In this document: in pieces, positions 49,978 to 59,029 of the stretch | Position numbering within the stretch: the stretch's first letter is position 1 | How the letters are laid out: each line of letters starts with the position of its first letter | Program-made: the position numbers and the translations under genes | Source: Blastomyces gilchristii SLH14081 | Taxonomy: Eukaryota > Ascomycota > Eurotiomycetes > Onygenales > Ajellomycetaceae | Reading direction: 5' to 3' | Assembly: GCF_000003855.2 (NCBI RefSeq) | Contig: NW_003101682.1 | Coordinates: forward strand, 5,646,828-5,710,827 | DNA length: 64,000 bases | The notes under the pieces: model-generated | What the model saw: only the letters and a program-made list of their open reading frames with translations | Database searches by the model: none | What the model was told of the DNA's origin: nothing

Positions 49978-52755
49978 TTACGCCAAAGTCAAAAGTTTTA
50001 GGGCCCAAACTAGCCATGAAGCGACCGTAGCCAGAAAGCCCAACCCTCTTGCCAAAAAGGTGCATGCAACAACCAATACAGCAAAGTAAATGCATGCTCG
50101 CCCAGTGTCTAAAATCAAGATCCCGAGATCGTGGAAGCTCCGAGGTGCGCGTGGAAGAACACCCGTTTTCGAGAACTTGTGACAGAAATCGCAAAAACTA
50201 AAGGTGACTCTGAGACAGTGCAGAGCCATGGCGAGGAACTGGACGGCTATCAGGCGCAGGAAATTGAAAGTATGGCGCTCACGAACAATATAATGGAGGA
50301 ATTGGACAGCAGGTGTGGAATTATTTTGATTGTTGAGTAAATTATCTTTTTTTCGATCCTCGATATCTCGGCCATTGTCACTTTGGGCGTTGGGTCGAAA
50401 GTGTCCACTCATTAGGGAATTTACACTTCCAGAGTCTGATCGTACTACCCTCTTCACAGCATCCTCTTGGAATACGGCGCCCTTATTCATGACCGGAACC
50501 ATGTTCACATACATGGGCGAAGGACCCAAGCCAGTGCTAACCAGAGACCTCTGGGCGCTGTGAATTTTCTTAGCGGGGTTGAAATATCCGTTCTGTATAT
50601 AAGGGGCACAATATTCAGTGAAGGGTAAATTACTAGGGTCGTTTAGTCCTGATATATGGGTGCTCCCATGCATATTTCGGCTGAGATTTAGTGGGATTTC
50701 TCTGATGCCGCGATTGATATTTTGCTCTGCTCGTCCCTCGATGGCAAGAACGCTGTTGCCCGAAGTTTCGGACAAGCAGGGGCATTGCTGATGATTGCAA
50801 CATGTTCCATAGTGACAAAGGCCTATCTTTCCGGGAATGGTGCTTGAATTGGCGTTGAAATCGGTGCCGGGATTGATATCGTGGTTTAATGGGCGTTGAT
50901 CCATTGCTAGTGGGAGAGTCATAGATGTAGTGCTTGTGGACGTGGGTGTCGTAGTGGTAATGATAGTGGATAGATTTTCCTGTTCTGGCAATTTGTGTAG
51001 CTGGCTGCAATCCAGAACTGGATCGACGGCCACGGACCCTCCTTTCATAGAGCCTCCTGGACTTTTTCTGAGGAGCCCACTGAGATTGTGATCGTGTAAA
51101 ATTTGCGCCATTGTCAGAGGGTAATATACTTGACTTCTCTCTGCCAATTCTTCCTCGCATGCTGTGCGGCTTATCAGGTTTGCTTGGAAGGCTTGCTTCT
51201 GGGTTAGGAATTTGCGGGCGTTCATCGACTGAGGCGAAAGGCAATGGAGACGGGGCGCTGTTCGGGGCCAAGAGATCTGAGTGCATTTCTCTCCATGGCC
51301 CCCGCTTTGGCCTAAAAAAGGACCTCCGTTCATGCTACAAGCATGTGCATGAGATGTGGGCTGCCCCTGACCCATCTCCTCGTTACATAATTTGACGTAC
51401 TCAGGATCGCCAGAAGAGGACGTCACTTTGATGTCAGGAACAGGCTTGTTGGGACTAGTTATAGCGGCGTGGATGACATAGCCCTGGGCCGGAGGTTCTA
51501 CAAAAGCAAGGGATGGTGATGGAGACTTAGCGTCCCTTTTTCGTCCTATAATTTTCTCCTTAAAATTTTTCGTAAGTCGCCTGGGAGGGGTGCTAATCCC
51601 TGTAGGGGTAACGGGTCTGGGTGTTGGAAGGGTGTCCGGATCCAGCATTTGTTCACCTTCATGATGAACGCGTTCGAGAGTCTTCTGGAAGTCCACAATT
51701 TGCTGGGCAGTCATTGTCAGCGGCGATGGCTCTCTTGCGGAGGGCATGTTGACAACAAACTTGTCTTCCGGGTTGATCGAATTTGGTGCAAACTCTGTCG
51801 GGGGAGCAGAAGTGATCAATCCAACAGACTCGGTCTTGCTTCTCTGCAAACCAGGGAATTCGGCTTGTGCAATTTCATTTCCGGATGGCGAGGGAAATGG
51901 AGACTTTTCGTTCTTGTCCAAGCTTATCCACTCGTTGCCCTTCAGACGCCACTTCTGAAGAGTGGCATTCTCCTCCCGGGAGTCACAGAAACTAGAGTCG
52001 CTACCACCACTCATGATGCTGGGACTTACTACACCAGTTCGGGGATTGGCACCACGGGCAATCAGCTGATCATCGCGACTCACCGTACGCTGATGCTTGC
52101 GATTGGTTCTTTCTTTTTTTCCGCTTTTGGTAGCTTGGCGTTTATGCAGTTCGTCCTGCAATTTCGCGCTCTCTTCGATTTGGCGTCGAAGACTCAACCA
52201 GTATTCACGATCCGCCCCTTCATGATGAGTCCCTTCTTGACTAGGAGCATGTCGTCCGACCCAAATTCCTGGAACAGGGCCGGAACGGTTGGCGAAATCG
52301 AGTCTACTGACTGGATCCGGCGCACGATTCTGCTCCTCGTCTCGTGTTGTTCGAGAAAAGATACCAGATACCGAACCAACCGTGGACAGTTTCTGCCTTC
52401 GTACCGTTCCGGATGCGCTATCACAATCCTGAAGGTTCACCGCTACATCCTCTTCAAAAGTGACAGACTTTTTGTCCTTTCTCTTGCCCCATTTTCGAAA
52501 ACCACCTCTTTTCTCTGCTAGCGCTTTCTGTCCGGATGTTGGTGCAATATCTGGACTGCCTCGTTGTCCTAAACTGCTGGATCTGACCCGAGAAGACTTG
52601 TTATCAGGTTGTCCAAGTAGCGGAGGGGGGATCCAAGCGGACCACGAGGAGGATCGCTGGTCCTTCCTTCGAACGCCGTCTTCGCGACGACTAAGAAGAG
52701 TTGGCTTAGTGGAAGCAATAGAACTTGATTGGTTTCCAGAAACAACGCGCGGCAT
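49978..52755 (-). CDS. 925-residue disordered fungal protein with C-terminal membrane segments
   Basis: A single uninterrupted exon from ATG 52755 to TAA 49978. No enzyme domain is recognisable. Residues 1 to about 820 are low-complexity, rich in Ser, Pro, Arg and Gly, with basic patches (GGFRKWGKRKDKK around residue 84). KKSVTF at 95-100 fits the RVxF docking motif of protein phosphatase 1. PTPRPVTP-type proline repeats occur near residue 370. The last 100 residues hold two or three hydrophobic segments (FLRLIAVQFLAMAL; ACIYFAVLVVACTFLARGLG; LATVASWLVWALKLL) and end almost at the membrane, so the protein is likely C-terminally anchored with a long cytosolic or nucleoplasmic tail. The size and open frame make it a real gene. 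Its role is unknown and the PP1 link is inference. Confidence 0.8.
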   Translation of the reverse strand: MPRVVSGNQSSSIASTKPTLLSRREDGVRRKDQRSSSWSAWIPPPLLGQPDNKSSRVRSSSLGQRGSPDIAPTSGQKALAEKRGGFRKWGKRKDKKSVTFEEDVAVNLQDCDSASGTVRRQKLSTVGSVSGIFSRTTRDEEQNRAPDPVSRLDFANRSGPVPGIWVGRHAPSQEGTHHEGADREYWLSLRRQIEESAKLQDELHKRQATKSGKKERTNRKHQRTVSRDDQLIARGANPRTGVVSPSIMSGGSDSSFCDSREENATLQKWRLKGNEWISLDKNEKSPFPSPSGNEIAQAEFPGLQRSKTESVGLITSAPPTEFAPNSINPEDKFVVNMPSAREPSPLTMTAQQIVDFQKTLERVHHEGEQMLDPDTLPTPRPVTPTGISTPPRRLTKNFKEKIIGRKRDAKSPSPSLAFVEPPAQGYVIHAAITSPNKPVPDIKVTSSSGDPEYVKLCNEEMGQGQPTSHAHACSMNGGPFLGQSGGHGEKCTQISWPRTAPRLHCLSPQSMNARKFLTQKQAFQANLISRTACEEELAERSQVYYPLTMAQILHDHNLSGLLRKSPGGSMKGGSVAVDPVLDCSQLHKLPEQENLSTIITTTTPTSTSTTSMTLPLAMDQRPLNHDINPGTDFNANSSTIPGKIGLCHYGTCCNHQQCPCLSETSGNSVLAIEGRAEQNINRGIREIPLNLSRNMHGSTHISGLNDPSNLPFTEYCAPYIQNGYFNPAKKIHSAQRSLVSTGLGPSPMYVNMVPVMNKGAVFQEDAVKRVVRSDSGSVNSLMSGHFRPNAQSDNGRDIEDRKKDNLLNNQNNSTPAVQFLHYIVRERHTFNFLRLIAVQFLAMALHCLRVTFSFCDFCHKFSKTGVLPRAPRSFHDLGILILDTGRACIYFAVLVVACTFLARGLGFLATVASWLVWALKLLTLA

Positions 52756-53371
52756 CGTGGCATGCTAAACTGCCTGGATTGTTATTTTAAGGATACTTCG
52801 GCATCGGGTTGCTTGCAACCTAGAATCCCACGCCAGGAATAAATAAACGAGCGGATATGTGTATACAGCCACTGGTGCGGGTATTGATTGAGGTTCTATA
52901 TAAAACGAAGATGGCGTTGACAATTTACGCCGGGAAGAACCGTTCCCGGGGAAGGTGCGATTAGCAGACGACCAGAGTCCAATATTAGAAGGCGCGGTGT
53001 TGCAAAAGGCGTTCCTTCCCGTTGAGAAAGCGATCGCCACTCAGAGAGTTATCTCGTGGGAGATGTCTCTCCATATTTAGTTTGGAGCTCAAAATGGTAC
53101 ACCTCAACTTGAACCGCATGACACATTAACGCGGGTATATGAAGGAGAAAGCCAAAGGGCGGGGTGAAAAAGTAAACAATGGAATATACACCGGAATGCG
53201 CCAAAAATGCTACCAAGACTCGACTTATCCAGAAGAAACACGCTCGCGATATAAGTAACTAAAGTAATGAATCCGAGAAAATGTAAGTCCCCGGAAAACA
53301 CAGCACTTTGCATACATATATATAAACCAAATGGAAATTTTTGTTTCTTCAAAATAAGGTAACTCCTCTTC
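52756..53371. other. Intergenic region between two minus-strand genes
   Basis: Promoter of the 925-residue gene and 3' region of nur1. Short open frames here have no resemblance to known proteins. Confidence 0.5.
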
Positions 53372-54852
53372 TCAGAACCGTCCGCTGTCACGTCTTAACC
53401 CGCGGCCTGCGTTAGTGAGATGGGTCCACTTCTGAGAAGGTCCAGGACTTCCTATTCCGCCAGGGACGCTTGACCTCTTTAGCGGGCTCGATGGGAGTTT
53501 TACTGGGCTATGAAGTCGATCTCTAGTGTCAAGTTCATCGCCACGATATCCGCTTCTGTGGTCGAAATGGGTCGATGTTGCCTTTCTAAGAGGGGATGCC
53601 GCGTGAGAATATACCCCCAGGCTCCCACCATCAGCCGTAGAAGACACGGATCTAAACTGAGGCTGTCGAATGGCTGAACTACGGGAGTGGAGTGGGGATG
53701 ATGCATCTACACCGTAAGTAGGGGTAGAAAAGTCGGCGTTAGTAGATGATACACGGGGAGTTGAAGTGGAAGATCGAGGGGGTTGGCAGTATTTTTCCAG
53801 AGCGCCTTCCGGGTCTATGTGACTGACGTAATTGGGGTTGGGGCTAATTTTGAAGCCCCTACGTATTGCTGGAGTATAGGTGTTCACAGTATTATACGCC
53901 TCATCAAAATTGGCGTTGTATGACATTTCTTCCGAATGTTGGGTTGCCACGCTGCGCATCATAGGCTGTGTTCGGGGATGGACAAATTTGGTATCGTATT
54001 CATTGAGAACTTCTTTATGAACCAACATCGAGTCTTTCAATTGTTGAGAGAAGGAGGATGATAGCATTGACATTTGAACTGTTAGTAGGGTTGCAAGAAA
54101 TAGAGTCGTTACAATAGTAACGCTAGGTCGCGGATCTATTGCGGAGGTGGGGAGGAAGAGCCAGTATATAACGACATGCCCTGGGCTGAAAAGGCATAAT
54201 AGCCTCAATGACAGCGGATGAGGATCCCACATGCCTAACTCCCAAACATCCCGTTGCGCGTTTGGGTGTGACCTTGCTTCCGCCGACCCGACGGACAACA
54301 CACTAGAGAAAAATCGCATTGGCGACGAAACCATGGGTGACGAATTCACTGGGACTCGGTGTGCGGAAGGGGTCGCCGGAACATTGTCAATTGGTGCTTC
54401 GAACAGTCGATAATGGCGTTTGCGCCAGAAGGTGTAGAACGCGTTGAAAATCGATGCGAAGGCTAACAAGTGAACAAGGAAAGAAGCCTATTAATTGCGA
54501 TTACAGCTCACATTAGTCCACAAGTCTCTGGATTGCTGACCTCCCGTAAAATGGTTCATTAGCGACAAGAGGATATGTCCATCAATCAACGTACAAACCA
54601 GCTCAACAAACTCGTCTCTACAACATCTCCAAAGACGTCGTCCTCAATCCTGCTGCTGTTGGTACAGCTATTCGCACGTGCTATGAGGAACACCACATTT
54701 AACCCAATCCCAAAGGGGATCGCCCACTCCTTTTCCCATTGTTCCCAATCACTCGAACCAAGCTCCTCTGATAGCCATAGCAGGAAATCGAGGGGATTCA
54801 AGTATGACTTTATCCGTTCCGAAAGTGGTCGGCGCCGGATGAGCGGCGGCAT
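53372..54852 (-). CDS. nur1: Nuclear rim protein Nur1/Mug154 (DUF2418)
   Basis: An inner nuclear membrane protein. In yeasts Nur1 works with LEM-domain proteins (Heh1/Lem2) in tethering rDNA and silent chromatin to the nuclear envelope. Two exons: 54852-54595 and 54487-53372, 457 residues. The 107-bp intron has GTACGT and AATTAATAG ends and restores SWF|ASFLVHLL. The ATG is chosen at MPPLIRRRPLSERIK, the usual family start; the open frame runs further upstream without another good start. Family blocks: YLNPLDFLLWLSEEL, AFYTFWRKRHYRLFE, WELGMWDPHPLSLRLLCLFSPGH, and four hydrophobic segments (around 55-70, 87-105, 170-195 and 205-225). The remaining C-terminal half is Ser/Pro-rich and disordered, as usual. 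It is divergent from vma7, sharing a 424-bp promoter region. Confidence 0.92.
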
Positions 54853-55276
54853 AATGGGCGAGATGCTTAGCAACGAGCCTGGAAGAGGAGATAACGAGGC
54901 AAACAAATGCTTGTTATCTTCAGCTCAACAGGTTGGCATTGTCGTCGTTGGCGGCGTTGAGCGGCGGTTGGATGTTTTTTGTTTTGTTGTGATTTGAACC
55001 CAAAAAGGAGCTTCTGGTTTGCTGGTTGAGTGCAACGAGTGAATTAGTTACATAAGCCGCATAACCTCACGCTCGAGCTTCCACCTGATTTCTATCAGCA
55101 ACTTGCTCTCTCTCTACATCAAGAGGCCAGTCAGCTCCTGAATAACTAATCTACGTGGCTTTTACATGTGTGCGTAGAGCGCTATATTATACCCGCGATA
55201 TCAACATAAAATATTTTTGTGCGGCCTCTTGTCTCGTCACCCCAGGCACCTTCAACCTGAGCGAAGTACTAAAATC
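54853..55276. promoter_or_regulatory. Shared divergent promoter region of nur1 and vma7
   Basis: 424 bp between the two start codons. No clear TATA box was seen. CT-rich stretches lie on the vma7 side. Confidence 0.5.
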
Positions 55277-55832
55277 ATGGCGGCCCCCCAAAGCACATAC
55301 AAGGTCCGCATTTCACCTCCCCTCCCGCCATATCCCTCAATTAATATATTCTAACGCCAATATCTCTACTAGGACCGTCAATTTCTGGCCGTCATAGGTG
55401 ATGAAGAGTATGTCCCAATGTAATCCCGGCAAAACCTCCCCTATTTGCGCCCTGATCAATGTATCTAACCATCTCCCCCTCTTCTACCGTCTCATAGCTC
55501 TGTCACCGGCCTTCTACTAGCAGGAATCGGCGTAAGTAAATGAAAAGAACTTTTTATTTGACTTTCACACACCAAGATCAAAAAAACACACAAAGGCTCC
55601 TCTGCAGGATCTCAGTAACCCTTCCGGTCCCCCTCTCCCCGTTCACCGCAGAGCTGTGCCCTAAAAGTTGACCATCACCAAAAACAAACAACAGCACGTA
55701 ACAGACCCACCGGACTCACAACGAAACTTCCTCGTCGTCGACGCAAAGACAGAAACCTCCGCCATCGAAAAAGCCTTTCACAATTTCACAGAGGAACGCA
55801 AGGATATCGGCGTGTTACTAATTAATCAACAT
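55277..55832 (+). CDS. vma7: V-type ATPase subunit F (Vma7), 3' end lost in the N gap
   Basis: Subunit F sits in the central rotor stalk of the V1 sector of the vacuolar proton pump. Four exons are visible: 55277-55303, 55373-55407, 55498-55531, 55695-55832. Joined they give 78 residues starting [20 protein letters not shown], then [12 protein letters not shown], then [25 protein letters not shown] and INQH. All are diagnostic Vma7 blocks. The fungal protein is about 120-125 residues, so roughly 45 C-terminal residues are missing. The next intron would start GTAATC at 55833, and a CCCACAG acceptor ends at 55930, exactly where the 638-N gap starts. Intron 1 uses a GTCCGC donor. The gene is almost certainly intact in the organism. 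Confidence 0.92.
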
Positions 55833-55930
55833 GTAATCGCTTCCCCTTCCATCTCTAAACACAATCCTCTCCCCTCCCCTCCCAAAACAAACGAGGGAGC
55901 ACCCACTCCCCTCTAGAACTACTCCCACAG

Positions 55931-56568
55931 NNNNNNNNNNNNNNNNNNNNNNNNNNNNNNNNNNNNNNNNNNNNNNNNNNNNNNNNNNNNNNNNNNNNNN
56001 NNNNNNNNNNNNNNNNNNNNNNNNNNNNNNNNNNNNNNNNNNNNNNNNNNNNNNNNNNNNNNNNNNNNNNNNNNNNNNNNNNNNNNNNNNNNNNNNNNNN
56101 NNNNNNNNNNNNNNNNNNNNNNNNNNNNNNNNNNNNNNNNNNNNNNNNNNNNNNNNNNNNNNNNNNNNNNNNNNNNNNNNNNNNNNNNNNNNNNNNNNNN
56201 NNNNNNNNNNNNNNNNNNNNNNNNNNNNNNNNNNNNNNNNNNNNNNNNNNNNNNNNNNNNNNNNNNNNNNNNNNNNNNNNNNNNNNNNNNNNNNNNNNNN
56301 NNNNNNNNNNNNNNNNNNNNNNNNNNNNNNNNNNNNNNNNNNNNNNNNNNNNNNNNNNNNNNNNNNNNNNNNNNNNNNNNNNNNNNNNNNNNNNNNNNNN
56401 NNNNNNNNNNNNNNNNNNNNNNNNNNNNNNNNNNNNNNNNNNNNNNNNNNNNNNNNNNNNNNNNNNNNNNNNNNNNNNNNNNNNNNNNNNNNNNNNNNNN
56501 NNNNNNNNNNNNNNNNNNNNNNNNNNNNNNNNNNNNNNNNNNNNNNNNNNNNNNNNNNNNNNNNNNNN
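55931..56568. other. Assembly gap (638 N) over the last vma7 exon(s)
   Basis: The N run starts right after a predicted 3' splice site and should contain the last coding exon and stop of vma7. Minus-strand frames through it are artefacts. Confidence 0.98.
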
Positions 56569-57418
56569 CATCCATCATCTTGCCTTCTTTTACTAACTGC
56601 TATACTATACCCCGTATATTGCTTTAGTAGACTTGTAAGGATTCGTTCCGGGCTGCGGCGGGGCGGAGATATAGATCTATTTTACATTACGAACGCTTAT
56701 TGTCATATCTAAACGCGAAATTATAACCACCTAATGTCACTCTCTTTCTTCAGGACTCGGGACGCGGGAGGTGCCAATTCGTGATCCTTCTGCCAATCTC
56801 TGGAAAAACAAATATTGATGCGGGAAAAGATATTTAGCTAGGTTGATATATAGAGAGTATTATATTAGTATGTAAGTGGGTTGAACGAAATACTCTTGAG
56901 ACTAGAGAGGTAGGTGTGGTTTGAGAACACTTGTAGCAACTGTGAGTTCGAAATTGGTAATATAGACATCTAACTAAGTGAAAGCTACAGAACGCCCAGT
57001 GCAACAATAGGGATATGAAAAATAGCTGACTGCACGGGAAAACGATGATGACAAGTAGTAATCAAAATGCAAGGGATGCGGAGAAAACGAACCATTATAA
57101 CCGCGAGGATGGGAAAATAAAGATGCAACGGAAAGGAAGGAGCAGGCCCCAGAAGCAATTGAAGACGCTAATAACCCGAACGAGGAAACGAGTCAACACC
57201 AGGGATTAATTGGAGAGCTAAGACGAGGTCAGGAATTATTCTACTCGTCGAAAGGTTATACAAGAGACAGTTGGGTGTCGAGGATACTTTCATCATCGAG
57301 TCGTGAGGACGGATCGGCGCATTCCCAATAATTCTCTACAGAGAGAAAGGAGGGAAGGGCCGGAGAACCAGTATAGGGAGCATTTAAAAGATTCTGTATA
57401 AAGAGTGACATGAAAGAG
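56569..57418. other. Intergenic region downstream of vma7
   Basis: Probably the vma7 3' UTR at its left edge. The rest shows no coding frame, RNA gene or repeat. Confidence 0.5.
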
Positions 57419-57625
57419 TCATTGTGGGAGCGTGAGACAGTACATGGTTAGTGAGGGCAAAAAGAAAAGAACCGCCATGGCAAAGTAGAGCATCTGGAAG
57501 TAGGCGAAGGAGTAATGAGAGTAGTCGAATCGTGGGCTCGGGAACTTGATAGCACTTGCGGGTGTTGTAGGTAAGAAGGACCTAGGAGGAGTTGCGCCTT
57601 GGAGGGACGAAGGCATTTCGAGCAT
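57419..57625 (-). CDS. Possible 68-residue single-pass membrane protein
   Basis: ATG to TGA, single exon, starting MLEMPSSLQGATPPRSFLP. The first 40 residues are polar and proline-rich. They are followed by one hydrophobic segment (FQMLYFAMAVLFFLPSLTMY) and a five-residue tail, the layout of a C-terminally anchored small protein. Third codon positions lean to C in the membrane segment (GCC, TTC, TAC, CTC), as in nearby genes, which argues against chance. It lies 100 bp downstream of npc2 on the same strand. I recognise no family. It could be a conserved microprotein, part of the npc2 3' UTR, or spurious. Confidence 0.45.
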   Translation of the reverse strand: MLEMPSSLQGATPPRSFLPTTPASAIKFPSPRFDYSHYSFAYFQMLYFAMAVLFFLPSLTMYCLTLPQ

Positions 57626-57725
57626 TGGTTTGGGTAGCTGTGAGGGATGCTGAGGGAAGCTCCGTGTGCAAGAAGCAGATACGACTAAACAAGCGTGCCG
57701 ACTAGGGTAATGGCGCGCCGTTTGT

Positions 57726-58427
57726 TTATAAGCTGAAAGTTACTTCGGCCTGGAGGCATGTTATCCGCTCCTTCTTATTGGTGTACACATCGGCGAGGAC
57801 AGTGTACCTTCCCTGTGTATTTTCAAAAGCCGTTGGCATCACGATATCTCACAGTTGCATTGTGAAGGGCTAAGATTTTACTTACAGGTGGGATCTCCTT
57901 AGGCAAGTCGACATTCTTCGTAAAAGACGTATTTCCCTTCTCGAGCGGGCATTCCAAATCCACATTTTTGATCTCATCGCACAGATCGGCCTCTTGGTTG
58001 ACCAGCCGAATTAGACCGTATTTCACCTGTATTTGAACCTTCGAGCCCTCATCAACCTGCTTGTGGAAGGTACCAGAAGCGGTAATGGTGAGCGTTTGGC
58101 CACTGGAGTAAAATAATGGAAAGTGTTAGCAATTATCTCGTAAACAAGAGGCGGGGCATACAGATCTTATATTCTGCAGATTCAGGATACCGGGTGAATA
58201 ACATACGGCACAGGAGGATTTGGGGACAAATCAACCCAGTTGATAGTCAAGATATCGTTTTCAGGCGGGAAGCAGAAGTTCAACGGGTTATCTCCTGGGA
58301 CGCGCAATTCGTTGCCTGCTAAGCTGATTGGGACCTGATTGTTTGCGACCCATGGCAGGGACGGCGGGGCCCCTACGGCCAGAGAAGACCAGAGGAGGAC
58401 GAATAATGGGGTGGTTGTTAAACGCAT
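57726..58427 (-). CDS. npc2: Phosphatidylglycerol/phosphatidylinositol transfer protein, NPC2-type (ML domain)
   Basis: A small soluble vacuolar or secreted lipid carrier that binds sterols and phospholipids and hands sterol to the membrane protein NPC1/Ncr1. Three exons: 58427-58207, 58102-57886, 57812-57726, 174 residues, the usual size. The start at MRLTTTPLFVLLWSSLAVG gives a clear signal peptide. The upstream in-frame extension is ignored. ML-domain blocks: LRVPGDNPLNFC, NDILTINWVDLSPNPP, GQTLTITASGTFHK, VKYGLIRLVNQEADLC, NVDLECPLEKG, KNVDLPKEIPP, YTVLADVYT and ITCLQAEVTF. The Cys set (NFC, DLC, LEC, ITC) supports the family disulfides. Introns are 104 and 73 bp with GTATGT and GTAAGT donors. 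Confidence 0.95.
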
Positions 58428-59029
58428 GACGGTAGCTGTAGGATGGATAATGGAGAAGAATAGAATCGGAGGTGTGGAGAGAGGGAGAAGGAGAGGGTGT
58501 GGGCGAAGGATGACGGGGAAGGTCTGAGGGCAGTGGAGCAGCAGATGCTGGGGTATCTCGAATATCAAATATCAGTGAACGAGGGTTGGGTATGATGTCT
58601 ACGATAGTGGCTAATAATAAGGGATGGAGATATTAGGAGGATGAGCAGTGAGGAGGTTATACTGTGTAAGAGTGTGTTGTGAGAGAGCTAGAGAGGAGAA
58701 AGGATTTTGATGACGGCAGGCTGCGGCTGTGGAAGCGGAGATGGCTTGGCGTCGCGGCTGCAGGTCACATGATATCAACGACTTCCCTTCAGCTGCGAGG
58801 GGAATACTCTGGACTCCGTACCTCAACCCCAATCACTCTATAATAGCTGTGGACATTATATGCAAGGTCTCTAATCCTGGATATAAACTGGCAACAGTTG
58901 AATAACAGAAAGGCTACATAGAAAATTAAAAAAATAAAAAAATAAAATAAAAAATAAAAAAAATTAGCCGTAAACTCCATTTCCCAGACCGGGCCTTCAT
59001 GCCATCGTTGAACGCCAGAGTCCAGAAAC
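58428..59029. other. Intergenic region between npc2 and nog1
   Basis: The npc2 promoter and the nog1 3' region. An A-rich low-complexity tract lies at about 58925-58963. No gene was seen. Confidence 0.5.

Noticed and set aside
50633..51286. 217-residue minus-strand ORF
   Set aside because: An alternative frame inside the 925-residue gene. His/Ser-rich by base composition only.
51649..52521. 290-residue plus-strand ORF
   Set aside because: Shadow of the 925-residue minus-strand gene. No start context and no family resemblance.
55855..56578. Minus-strand ORFs of 219 and 238 residues
   Set aside because: They consist almost wholly of N and have no sequence content.
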